From positions 1-14,685 of the forward strand of contig CAZBXB010000015.1 in NCBI GenBank assembly GCA_964496075.1: 14,685 nucleotides of DNA, given 5' to 3'. The position numbers and the translations under genes are program-made. Below the pieces are notes generated by a model that searched no databases, was not told the origin of the DNA, and worked only from the letters and a program-made list of their open reading frames with translations. This stretch comes from UBA1372 sp964496075 (lineage in GTDB: Bacteria > Patescibacteriota > Microgenomatia > UBA12405). Positions 1-7,189 of this stretch are shown here, piece by piece; the stretch's first letter is position 1; the number at the start of each line of letters is the position of its first letter.

Positions 1-311
1 GCAATAAGCTGATTGATTAATTCCAGATAAAAGAAAAGGAGTCTGAGTTGATTAAGGTTTTTTGAAGTCTTGATAAAGTTTTTGACCGTTTTGGCTTCTG
101 ACAGCCAGTAAGTATCCCCTTTTTGATATAGCTGGATTGAAATGGTGTTTCCAAGTTGCAAACTACTAACCCGACTACTTCTACTATTGTTAGCACCTTT
201 GGCAATAAAACTAATTTTGCCCAAGTCTTGAGAAAGAACGGTGATGATTAGGTCTGTTTCTTTGTATTGTCTTTTGTTGATGACAATAGCGACTGTTTTT
301 TGATATGACAC
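1..311 (-). CDS. recO: RecO, DNA repair/recombination mediator, N-terminal part (cut by window edge)
   Basis: RecO works with RecR and RecF to load RecA on SSB-coated single-stranded DNA. The reading frame runs from GTG at 309-311 to base 1 without a stop: 103 codons plus two bases. It begins VSYQKTVAIVINKRQYKETD and continues through DLIITVLSQDLGKISFIAKG, the classic RecO N-terminal OB-fold pattern (the usual form is like EAIVLxxRxYxExDxIxxLxTxxxGKxxxxAKG). Basic SRSSR follows, then the beta strand ISIQLYQKGDTYWLSEAK, then the start of the helical domain (LLFFYLELINQLI). GTG is the only possible start: the frame has a TAG about 30 bases upstream and no ATG, GTG or TTG between. It lies one base after the DUF4012 stop (TAA-A-GTG), so it probably depends on translational coupling. 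Recognition rests on the motif pattern; the C-terminal half and any zinc-binding region are outside the window. Confidence 0.88.
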   Translation of the reverse strand, partial: MSYQKTVAIVINKRQYKETDLIITVLSQDLGKISFIAKGANNSRSSRVSSLQLGNTISIQLYQKGDTYWLSEAKTVKNFIKTSKNLNQLRLLFFYLELINQLI

Positions 312-312
312 T

Positions 313-2283
313 TTATAGTGGGATCTTAATGGTTTTGTCGGCTACCCAATCAAATGGTTCCATTTCTTTACCATTGACAACCAAAAGATAAGGAATGGCT
401 TTGGTACCGGCTTGCTTCTGAAGAAGAAGTTGATAGTCTTTTGTGGCTTTGACAGAAGAGGTATATTGAACGGTAACCATAGTGCTGGATTCGGCATATA
501 GAGGATATTTATCACCATAAAATCCTTCAAAGACTTGTTTTCCCAATTCTTCGTATTCAACCGGTTGAACTTCAGAGCCGGTCATTTTAACCAGTTGACT
601 ACCAAGGGGTGTATAGAACCTAAACCAGTCTCGGTATTTGGGAGCATTTAAGCAGAGATCACCTTTTTCTAAATTGCAGTTACTGGCTTTATATGGATTG
701 TTGTAAGAAATAGTAACTTTATGTTCAACTTGACCGTCTTTAGTGATGATTTGATGTTTGATTTTTTGCTGGATGAAAAGATTAGTTTTGGCAGAAGCCA
801 TGTTGGCATCGTTTAGATGGAAATAATCGGTGTTTTCACCAGTTGATTGAATGTTGCCGGTAATGTTAGCCAATTCTCCGGCTTGCTGAAGCTCTTCGTC
901 CAGGAAATAAAATAGGATGTGTTTTTGTTCTAGATTTTTTAGAAAAGTTTGTGCCAATGGTCCCATTTTTTCTTTGGGAGAACCCATGGCATTGGTTAAA
1001 AGTGAATGAAGCAGTGGAGCTAAAAAGCCTTTTCTGTTGTCTTCAATGTAGTTTCGGGGTCGACCGGCAATGTTTTCTAGTTCGTAAATAATATTTGGAC
1101 AGCCATTGCATCTTTTGTCGGGATCGGCGGAAAAGTTACCATAACCCGGTACGCCGATTCTGCCTAAGATTTCAACAAGATCAACCAATACTTGAGTGTC
1201 TATGGCGATGATGGCGTCGAATTTTTGTTTGCTAATTTTTTGGTAGTTTTCAATAAACATCTGAGCATTAGTTGGAAAATCGGGGGAAATGTTCATGTCT
1301 CGAAGATACCAATAGGGAACGTTGATGTGATAGTCTTTAATTGGCCTGGGGGCTGGAATTGTGCTTTTAAATTGATCGTCAAGTGAATAAATATCACTAC
1401 TGGCCAGAGGGGTGACTTTGCCGTTTTCAACCTCCAAAATGCCATAGGCTGTCCAGAAACCACCGCTGGGTCTAAGTTCGGCATCATTTTGGAAAAGAAG
1501 GAAATATGTTCGGGGAGAGTCTTTACCAAGAAGCCAGGGAGTATTTTCTAAAATTGGCTTACCGTCTTTGACTAGTTTGTGAACCTGATCGACTGTACTT
1601 TGAGCCGTGATTATTGTTTGTCTGATTTGATAGTCTTTAAATTGTTCCGGATATCTTTTGGAGTCGATTTTATTAAGAGATTGTTGAATATCAGCCACTT
1701 TTTGCTCGATAAGATCAAGTTGAGGCAAAATATTTTCAACAGAATCGGTTAAAAAAGCAATCCGATCTTCAGCCGTATCGGCACTACTGGTAGCACCACC
1801 TTCGAGGCCTAAAAAGTCCTGGTAAGGCTTGATGGCTTCGATAACTATCTTACCTGTATCAATAGATTGCTTGCCAACGTTGATTAAGTTTTGTCCATCC
1901 CGATAATAGGATTTAATAAAAGGGAAAGATCCTATCAATTTTAATTTTTGATAGTTCTGATTGATAGCATCTAAGTCAAGGTTAAGATTGTCAAGCTCGG
2001 TTTCGATGCTAACAAGGTTTTTACTTTTAAGAGTCTCTTCAATTTTTGACCTCTTGTCTTTAATACTTATGATTTGCTTATAAACCCTTTTGCCAGGAAG
2101 ATAGGCAAAGATAAATAAAAATAGAAGTATAATCGTCAGGCCGGAAAAAATTGAAATGGCACTTATTGTTAAAATCTTTTTGAGTTTGGGATTGATGTTT
2201 AGATGAATCTTTTTTAAGCTTGGCTTTTCTTTGTCAAGATTTTTATCAAAGATATCAGAACTGTTATGGGGGCTTGGGTTCAT
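313..2283 (-). CDS. DUF4012 membrane-anchored protein of the surface-polysaccharide locus
   Basis: This 656-residue protein has a short Lys-rich cytoplasmic N-terminus, one membrane segment (about residues 37-62), a coiled-coil-like region (about 66-118 and 175-205) and a large extracytoplasmic domain. The DUF4012 hallmark is clear: WLLG at 250-253, then FLLFQNDAELRPSGGFWTAY at 261-280, ASSDIYSLDDQF at 294-305, and RDMNISPDFPTNAQ at 328-341 followed by FDAIIAIDTQVLVDLV at 355-370. Two cysteine pairs (392/395 and 536/544) sit in the outer domain and could form disulfides. DUF4012 proteins are known from CPR and Gram-positive polysaccharide loci, but their biochemistry is not established. The order of motifs loosely recalls LytR-CpsA-Psr glycan phosphotransferases (my inference). 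The start ATG at 2281-2283 lies 29 bp after the upstream stop, with no evident Shine-Dalgarno. It is the last glycan gene before recO. Confidence 0.9.
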   Translation of the reverse strand: MNPSPHNSSDIFDKNLDKEKPSLKKIHLNINPKLKKILTISAISIFSGLTIILLFLFIFAYLPGKRVYKQIISIKDKRSKIEETLKSKNLVSIETELDNLNLDLDAINQNYQKLKLIGSFPFIKSYYRDGQNLINVGKQSIDTGKIVIEAIKPYQDFLGLEGGATSSADTAEDRIAFLTDSVENILPQLDLIEQKVADIQQSLNKIDSKRYPEQFKDYQIRQTIITAQSTVDQVHKLVKDGKPILENTPWLLGKDSPRTYFLLFQNDAELRPSGGFWTAYGILEVENGKVTPLASSDIYSLDDQFKSTIPAPRPIKDYHINVPYWYLRDMNISPDFPTNAQMFIENYQKISKQKFDAIIAIDTQVLVDLVEILGRIGVPGYGNFSADPDKRCNGCPNIIYELENIAGRPRNYIEDNRKGFLAPLLHSLLTNAMGSPKEKMGPLAQTFLKNLEQKHILFYFLDEELQQAGELANITGNIQSTGENTDYFHLNDANMASAKTNLFIQQKIKHQIITKDGQVEHKVTISYNNPYKASNCNLEKGDLCLNAPKYRDWFRFYTPLGSQLVKMTGSEVQPVEYEELGKQVFEGFYGDKYPLYAESSTMVTVQYTSSVKATKDYQLLLQKQAGTKAIPYLLVVNGKEMEPFDWVADKTIKIPL

Positions 2284-2312
2284 AGAGAAATTTTATAGTA
2301 TATATTGTTAGT
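2284..2312 (-). promoter_or_regulatory. Short AT-rich gap before the DUF4012 gene, possible promoter -10 region
   Basis: This 29-bp gap is one of the few real breaks in the overlapping gene chain. Read on the minus strand it contains TATACTATAAAAT (bases 2290-2302), which includes a good -10-like hexamer. No convincing -35 lies 16-18 bp upstream; the nearest TTG-containing hexamer in the end of the preceding gene is about 26 bp away. It may be an internal promoter for DUF4012-recO or simply an AT-rich spacer. Low confidence. Confidence 0.2.
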
Positions 2313-2975
2313 TTACCAGCGAGACAGCATACAAAAGGGTGTTTTAAAGAGAATGATAAGCTCTTTTCTAAAAGATCGGCGATTAATGTAGTCAGCGTCC
2401 ATCTTGGCTCGGTTGATAAAAGATAGGTCGTTTCTGCCTGAGGTTTGCCAGAGGCCGGTGATACCCGGTTTGGCAGTACGGATAATGTTAATATATTTGA
2501 CCGACTCAGGATACTTTTTGGCATATTCCCGAAGTTCAGCTTCCCGATAAGCTCTAGGGCCAACCAAAGTCATGTTGCCCTTAAAGACGTTTATGATTTG
2601 AGGTAGTTCATCAAGACTAGTCATTCTGACAAATTTACCAATCGGTGTGATACGGGGGTCTTCGTCAATAGAAAGTTTCCAATCATTTTGTTTGTATTTT
2701 TTCCAAAGTTCGGGATACCGCCTAAGTCTTTTGTCGTTGTTTCCGTTGTACATAGTTCGAAATTTATACATTTTAAATGGTTGACTGTCTTTACCAACTC
2801 GGTTTTGGCGAAACAGAACCGGTCCCGGAGAAGTAAGCTTGATAAGTATGGAAATAATAGCGGTGGGAATAAAAAAAACGATAGCCAAAATTAAAGCACC
2901 AACTATATCCAGAATTCTTTTGAAAATAGAAAAAAAGAAAATTCTTAGTTTATAAAACTTAACTCTTCCGGTCAT
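2313..2975 (-). CDS. Polyprenyl-phosphate sugar-1-phosphate transferase (bacterial sugar transferase family, PglC/WcaJ catalytic core)
   Basis: It starts glycan synthesis by moving a sugar-1-phosphate from a nucleotide sugar to undecaprenyl phosphate at the inner leaflet. The 220-residue protein is the minimal monotopic form: a basic N-terminus, KR-ILD at 19-23 entering a re-entrant hydrophobic helix (about 21-45), SPGPVLFRQNRVG at 49-61, YKFRTM at 70-75, DEDPRITPIGKFVR at 104-117, the catalytic Asp-Glu pair in SLDELPQ (D122, E123), LVGPR at 137-141, KPGITGLWQTSGRN at 169-182, and the usual C-terminal tail ending in SRW. It lacks the N-terminal four-TM and CoA-binding-like part of WcaJ/WbaP. 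The start ATG overlaps the end of the guanylyltransferase gene by 17 bp. The sugar cannot be read from sequence. Activity in this family is well established; the exact donor is unknown. Confidence 0.95.
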   Translation of the reverse strand: MTGRVKFYKLRIFFFSIFKRILDIVGALILAIVFFIPTAIISILIKLTSPGPVLFRQNRVGKDSQPFKMYKFRTMYNGNNDKRLRRYPELWKKYKQNDWKLSIDEDPRITPIGKFVRMTSLDELPQIINVFKGNMTLVGPRAYREAELREYAKKYPESVKYINIIRTAKPGITGLWQTSGRNDLSFINRAKMDADYINRRSFRKELIILFKTPFCMLSRW

Positions 2976-4053
2976 GTATTTTTAGAAAATAATCAATTGT
3001 TTTTTTACTTTTAACCATTTGACCGATTAGATCTCTGACATGAAAAGCATCGTCAAGTCGGCAAACAAGCAAACCATCAGGTGTGTCAATTATGGCTAAA
3101 TCTTTGACACCGACCAGACCAACAATTTTAGATTGACTGGTTTTGATTAGGCAGTTTTGCGAATTTATGGCTATAAAGTTGGTAAGTTTGTCGAATCTTG
3201 AATTTTGATTTTTATCTTTTTTTAGCAATTGGTGAATACTTTTCCACTCGCCAATATCACTCCAGATGAAGCTGGCCGGAATTAAAAGAATGTTATCAGC
3301 ATGTTGAGAGATGCCAACATCTATCGATAGTCTGGGACATTTTTGGTAGGCTCTTTTGGGATTTTTATTAATTAAATTGATGGAGTATTGGGGCTGGTAT
3401 TTTTGAACTTGTTCAAATAAGGTATTGGCCGGAAAGGTATAAATACCGGAATTCCAATAAACCGATTTGGATTTGATAAGTTTTTTAATGATAGGAATAG
3501 TTGGTTTCTCGACAAACTTAGTAACTTTTTGATAATCGTTTTTGGTTTTTATAGTTTGAACATAACCATAAGAAGGATTGGCTGAGTCTGGAGTAATGCC
3601 AAAAATGACAATAGATTTGGTAGTGGTGGCCAGCTTGGCAGCCGATTTGATGTCAGTAATAAAGGGTTTGTCTGATTTTATATAATGATCGGATGGTAAA
3701 AAGGTGATAGTAGGATTGGGTTGGATTTTGTCAATAATAAGGCTGGTAAAAAGCATAGCCATAAGGGTGTTTTTCTTAAGTGGTTCGCAGATGATGTTTT
3801 TGTCAGGGATGAGGTGGTGGAGGTGAGATTTAATTTTTGGTAAATATTTTTGATTAGTGACAATGAAGACATTGCTTGGGTTGACAATCTTTAGAGCTCT
3901 ATTAACAGTTTGAGTCAGGATGGACTGTTTGCCTAAAATGCTTAAAAATTGTTTGGGGTTTGATGCTCGGGATAAAGGCCAGAGTCTGGGTCCACTACCA
4001 CCACACAGAATAGCTATGAAGTGATTATTTGGTTTTTTTGATAATGACGCCAT
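2959..4053 (-). CDS. manC: Mannose-1-phosphate guanylyltransferase (GDP-mannose synthesis)
   Basis: It makes GDP-mannose from GTP and mannose-1-phosphate, the donor for mannosyltransferases in the same operon. Visible motifs: ILCGGSGPRLWPLSRASNPK at 15-34 (nucleotide-binding signature and PKQF), EPLKKNT at 90-96, FLPSDHYI at 118-125, GYVQTI at 163-168, FVEKP at 180-184, WNSGIYTF at 200-207, SIDVGI at 253-258 and WSDIGEW at 274-280. At 364 residues it is the monofunctional form; the cupin isomerase domain of long ManC/AlgA proteins is absent. Oddity: residue 22 is proline where the family signature is normally GGxGTRLWP. The only start is ATG 4051-4053, giving a 40-bp overlap with the preceding GT4 gene; no alternative start codon exists before the signature. 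Another NDP-hexose specificity is possible but less likely given the ManC-type signature. Confidence 0.9.
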   Translation of the reverse strand: MASLSKKPNNHFIAILCGGSGPRLWPLSRASNPKQFLSILGKQSILTQTVNRALKIVNPSNVFIVTNQKYLPKIKSHLHHLIPDKNIICEPLKKNTLMAMLFTSLIIDKIQPNPTITFLPSDHYIKSDKPFITDIKSAAKLATTTKSIVIFGITPDSANPSYGYVQTIKTKNDYQKVTKFVEKPTIPIIKKLIKSKSVYWNSGIYTFPANTLFEQVQKYQPQYSINLINKNPKRAYQKCPRLSIDVGISQHADNILLIPASFIWSDIGEWKSIHQLLKKDKNQNSRFDKLTNFIAINSQNCLIKTSQSKIVGLVGVKDLAIIDTPDGLLVCRLDDAFHVRDLIGQMVKSKKTIDYFLKIHDRKS

Positions 4054-5108
4054 AGCTTTGTTACTTGTCTTTTAAAGTTTAGCATAAAGACTTGGTTGGA
4101 AAAATTTAGGGCATGTTGACGGCAAGCAATGGAGTCGAATTTTTTTGTTTTAAATTTCATAATCGCGTCTTGAATTTGACCGGGTGTGGCTTTATTAAAA
4201 AGAAGCCCGGTGGTATTGTGAATAACAGTTTCGGCTATACCGCCCGATTTAAGACCGATGACTGGTCGGCCACAAGCTTGGGCCTCCAATGAAGTTAGAC
4301 CAAAATCTTCTATCTGAGGGCAAATAAGAGCTTGGCAGTTTTGATAAAGCTTAACTAATTTTTGATCTGAAACTTTCTCGAAAAATCTAATGTTTGGATA
4401 ATGCTTGGCTAGGTCTTTTAAATAGACAAGTTGTGGACCTGTACCGACTATATATAGATTATCCTCAACATTTTTGAAGGCTTTGATGACGATATCTGTG
4501 TTTTTGTATGGAACTAAGCGATTGACTATTAGAAAATATTTGTCTTGTGATTGAATTTTAGTTGGTTTAAATTTAGTGGTGTCTATACCCGGATAAACTA
4601 TAGTGGAAGCTAAATTATATTGATTTTTAATACGATTTTGGACGGTTTTACTAATAGATAGAAATTTGTCCGGTCGATTGGCGTATATAAAGTCTATCTT
4701 TTTAAGAAGTTTGATAAATGGATTTACCAATGATGGATATTTTTTTTGGTACAAATGACGATTAGTGTTGAGGCAGTAGCAAATATGAAGTGTAGAAGGA
4801 GAGGTAAGTATGGCCTTACCATTTAAGCTAGTTAATGAGATGACAATATCAAAGTTGGAAAAATTTAAACTTTCAACAGCAGTGGCCTGAAGAAAACCCA
4901 AAAGAGCTGTGTTTTTTTGAAAATATTTATTTAAAAGTGTAGTGTTAACTTGTGTGTTTGTAGGAAGCCAGTTTGTTTTTGACGGATCGTAAATAGTTGA
5001 AAATAGTTTGGCTTGAGGAAATGTTTTTAATATTTGAAGAAGAAGACGTTCTGCCCCACCCCAGCAATTTAGCCAGTCATAGAAAATGGCAATTTTAGGG
5101 TTTTTCAT
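4014..5108 (-). CDS. GT4-family glycosyltransferase (GT-B fold), GGAER type
   Basis: This cytoplasmic, retaining NDP-sugar glycosyltransferase has 364 residues. The N-terminal domain opens IAIFYDWLNCWGGAERLL (6-23), a typical acceptor-side start with the Gly-Gly-Ala-Glu-Arg loop. A conserved HICYC segment follows at 108-112, continuing LNTNRHL; in many relatives the residue after CYC is His and here it is Leu113. The C-terminal Rossmann domain shows VNRLVPYKN (195-203), VGTGPQ (221-226) and the donor-site E-x7-E motif in CPQIEDFGLTSLEA (E257, E265), then SGGIAETV. Given the guanylyltransferase immediately downstream, a mannosyl donor is plausible but unproven. Its ATG (5106-5108) overlaps the TGA of a 23-codon remnant ORF in the ATGA form, and the first 34 coding bases after the opening codons are duplicated just upstream. 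Confidence 0.92.
   Translation of the reverse strand: MKNPKIAIFYDWLNCWGGAERLLLQILKTFPQAKLFSTIYDPSKTNWLPTNTQVNTTLLNKYFQKNTALLGFLQATAVESLNFSNFDIVISLTSLNGKAILTSPSTLHICYCLNTNRHLYQKKYPSLVNPFIKLLKKIDFIYANRPDKFLSISKTVQNRIKNQYNLASTIVYPGIDTTKFKPTKIQSQDKYFLIVNRLVPYKNTDIVIKAFKNVEDNLYIVGTGPQLVYLKDLAKHYPNIRFFEKVSDQKLVKLYQNCQALICPQIEDFGLTSLEAQACGRPVIGLKSGGIAETVIHNTTGLLFNKATPGQIQDAIMKFKTKKFDSIACRQHALNFSNQVFMLNFKRQVTKLWRHYQKNQIITS
5066..5099. repeat. 34-bp direct repeat, copy 1 (inside the 4014-5108 GT4 gene)
   Basis: This copy encodes the conserved N-terminal residues PKIAIFYDWLN of the GT4 gene. It matches 5134-5167 at 32 of 34 positions. Both mismatches fall at third codon positions and are synonymous. 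Confidence 0.85.
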
Positions 5109-5176
5109 GAAATGGTTTTTAACAAGTATCTGTAATTTAGCCAGTCATAAAAAATTGCAATTTTAGGTGCGGTCAT
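5105..5176 (-). pseudogene. 23-codon remnant of a GT4 gene start, bridging two GT4 genes
   Basis: On the minus strand an ATG at 5174-5176, inside the last codons of the upstream GT4 gene, opens a frame reading MTAPKIAIFYDWLN, then a tail of nine residues (YRYLLKTIS) and TGA at 5105-5107. Residues 4-14 (PKIAIFYDWLN) are identical to residues 4-14 of the intact downstream GT4, and the two nucleotide differences in the shared 34 bases are synonymous (GCA/GCC, TTT/TTC). The frame overlaps the upstream gene's stop by 14 bp and the downstream ATG as ATGA. The simplest reading is a tandem GT4 paralog whose middle was deleted, leaving the N-terminal codons joined to its own tail with the coupling junction intact. 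It may now act as a coupling leader. A collapsed repeat in the assembly is the main alternative. Confidence 0.6.
5134..5167. repeat. 34-bp direct repeat, copy 2 (in the gap and remnant ORF)
   Basis: This second copy lies 34 bp beyond the first. It overlaps the last codons and stop of the 5163-6275 gene and encodes the start of the remnant ORF. The same frame as in copy 1 is open, which argues for gene duplication rather than chance similarity. Confidence 0.85.
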
Positions 5177-6275
5177 GGAGTACTTTTTGATAAAAATCGG
5201 CAGTTTGCTTGGCAGTATTCTGCCATGAATATTTTTTAGCTTGGATATGACCTTTTTTGATTAAGGCAGTTCTTAGTTTTGGGTTATTTTGAAGAGTTTT
5301 TATTTGGTCAATTAGTTGGTTCGCTTTGTTTGGATCAAAATAAAGGACGGAATCTTGATAAATTTCCGGTAGGCAGGAAGAAGTACTGGATATAACGGGG
5401 CAGTTTAAGCTCATAGCCTCGAGGCCGGTTAGACTAAAACCTTCCATAAATGAAGGGTGAACAAGGGCAAGGGCGTGTCGATAAATCTTTTTAAATTGTT
5501 TGTCTTTTAAATAACCTAAAAATTCAACTTGTGAAGATACTTGATATTTTTTGGCCATATCTTCGGCCCTGTGTTGAAAGATATCTCTGGCACAGATTAC
5601 TTTTAGCTTAAGGTCAGGAAGGTTTTTGAGAGCCTTTAGGATGACTGGGAAGTTTTTGTGAGGATAGAGATTGCCGGTATAAATGATGTAATTTTGAGCG
5701 ATGTTGGCTTTGTTAGAACCACTGATAAAATTTGGATCGACAGCCTCGTGTGTAATTATAATGTTGCTTGATTTAATATTGAATTTTTTTAGAATATATT
5801 GACGCCAAAAATTACTGGGGACGATGATGTGATTGATTTTTATAGAAAAAAAACTGACTAAAAGATAGAAAAGATATTTAAGCCAATATAGGAATTTATT
5901 TTTGGTGGTAGTGTCTTTGCCTTTGTAAAAGTGTTTGATTAAATCATGAATGGTGACAACCGAAAGACCAAAATAGAGAATTGGTTTATTAAAATGAGTG
6001 AAGTGAACCAGATCCGGGTGATGTTTTTTGATGATGATGGGGAGAAGTAACTGTTCTTTTAATGAATAGACAGGAATGTTGGTAGGAATAAGCCGGTAAT
6101 GTAATCCTAAGTCTGATTTTACTTCATCGATTTGGGATTGGTTAATTATCAAAGAAAAATGATTTTTTCTAAACTGTTGGGTTTTGATCAAATGTAGAAG
6201 GAGATTTTTGGTGTAGCGGCCAATGCCGGTGTGTTTGGGTCCATATAGTCTGGCATCTATTAGTATATGTTTCAT
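5163..6275 (-). CDS. GT4-family glycosyltransferase (MtfB-like)
   Basis: This is a 370-residue GT-B glycosyltransferase. The N-terminus MKHILIDARLYGPKHTGIGR with GIGRY at 17-21 is characteristic of the mannosyltransferase-B-like GT4 subgroup, as is HFTHFN at 91-96 followed by VTIHDLI (107-113). The donor domain has YTGNLYPHKN (199-208), an FLGYL strand at 242-246, the E-x7-E motif in PSFMEGFSLTGLEA (E268, E276), SSTSSCLPEI and a C-terminal KKYSWQNTAKQ segment. A cytoplasmic enzyme adding one residue to the lipid-linked chain is expected. The start ATG overlaps the upstream GT2 stop by 4 bp (6272-6275), with a weak AAGG about ten bases upstream. Its stop codon lies inside copy 2 of the 34-bp repeat, so its last residues may have been set by the same rearrangement. 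The sugar is unknown. Confidence 0.92.
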   Translation of the reverse strand: MKHILIDARLYGPKHTGIGRYTKNLLLHLIKTQQFRKNHFSLIINQSQIDEVKSDLGLHYRLIPTNIPVYSLKEQLLLPIIIKKHHPDLVHFTHFNKPILYFGLSVVTIHDLIKHFYKGKDTTTKNKFLYWLKYLFYLLVSFFSIKINHIIVPSNFWRQYILKKFNIKSSNIIITHEAVDPNFISGSNKANIAQNYIIYTGNLYPHKNFPVILKALKNLPDLKLKVICARDIFQHRAEDMAKKYQVSSQVEFLGYLKDKQFKKIYRHALALVHPSFMEGFSLTGLEAMSLNCPVISSTSSCLPEIYQDSVLYFDPNKANQLIDQIKTLQNNPKLRTALIKKGHIQAKKYSWQNTAKQTADFYQKVLHDRT

Positions 6276-7189
6276 AAATATTTAGCCTTAATTAGTCTGA
6301 CTAACTCTAATATATTGATACCCGTCGATACAATAAATTTAGTCAGTTTCGAGTAGTTTTGATAGTAATTTTGTTGATAAAAAATACGCATAGCTGAAGT
6401 GGAAGCTTTGGCAGACAAGATCTTGGTAGTACGACTGGCTTTGGATAAATTTTTTGTTTGAGATTTTATACCCGATGAAATACCTTGGAAGTGAGTGATA
6501 AAGCAGTCCGGATAATAATATAGTTTAAAGCCTTGTTTGTAGAGTTTAAAACAAAAATCAAGATCTTCACCGTAAAAAAAGTAAGATTCATTCCACCAAG
6601 CAATAGTGTTGCCTACGGTTCGCTTGACCATCAGAAAGGCACCAACACAAGCCTCAATGGGGTGGGTTTTAGCAAGATTAAGATGACCCAAGAAATAACC
6701 GGAAAATGATTTTGAGCGGGGAAAAAGTTTGCTTAAACCAGAAAAATAGCAGAAAGATCGCCAGGGGGTGGGAAAACCTCTGTGGCACTCGGGCTGAAGT
6801 TGATTGGTCTTGGATAAAATTATCTTACAGGTAGCAGCGTCGACTTTGGGACTGGATTTAAAAAAGACAATCATTTTATTGATAGTATCTTTGTTGACAA
6901 TAGTATCTGGATTTAGAAAAAGAAGATATTTAGAATTGGGGTTGGTGTATCTGATACCGATATTATTACCGGACGAAAAACCATTATTTGTTTTATTTTT
7001 GACTATTCTTAAATTTAAATTGAAATTTTTAGTTTTAAGATTGGCTGAGCCGTCGGTCGAGTTATTGTCAACAACTATAATTTCAAAAGGATATTTTGCA
7101 GTTGAAGTTTGAAGGCTAGTTAGGCAATCTCCTAAATATTTTCCGGAATTGTAGTTTGTGATGACAATAGAAAGAATTGGTTTTTTCAT
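6272..7189 (-). CDS. GT2-family glycosyltransferase, WbbL/rhamnosyltransferase-like
   Basis: This is a 305-residue inverting GT-A enzyme. It opens ILSIVITNYNSGKYLGDCL (5-23), then EIIVVDNNSTDGS (36-48), NNGFSSGNNIGI (68-79), and the metal-site FLNPDT (91-96, the DxD-equivalent). The acceptor-side segment includes ACVGAFLMVKR (180-190), the catalytic-base region FFYGEDLDFCFK (204-215) and ITHFQGISSG (231-240). These features place it with WbbL-like transferases that often, but not always, use dTDP-rhamnose; no dTDP-rhamnose genes are in view. The C-terminus has amphipathic stretches but no clear transmembrane helix. It overlaps the upstream GT4 as ATGA (7186-7189) and the downstream GT4 likewise (6272-6275). 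Confidence 0.92.
   Translation of the reverse strand: MKKPILSIVITNYNSGKYLGDCLTSLQTSTAKYPFEIIVVDNNSTDGSANLKTKNFNLNLRIVKNKTNNGFSSGNNIGIRYTNPNSKYLLFLNPDTIVNKDTINKMIVFFKSSPKVDAATCKIILSKTNQLQPECHRGFPTPWRSFCYFSGLSKLFPRSKSFSGYFLGHLNLAKTHPIEACVGAFLMVKRTVGNTIAWWNESYFFYGEDLDFCFKLYKQGFKLYYYPDCFITHFQGISSGIKSQTKNLSKASRTTKILSAKASTSAMRIFYQQNYYQNYSKLTKFIVSTGINILELVRLIKAKYL

Noticed and set aside
17..205. A 62-residue minus-strand ORF near the left edge
   Set aside because: It lies in a different frame from the clear RecO coding sequence and has no recognisable pattern; it is a shadow of recO.
6804..7112. A 102-codon plus-strand ORF
   Set aside because: It is antisense to the conserved GT2 motifs of the 6272-7189 gene and encodes no recognisable domain.
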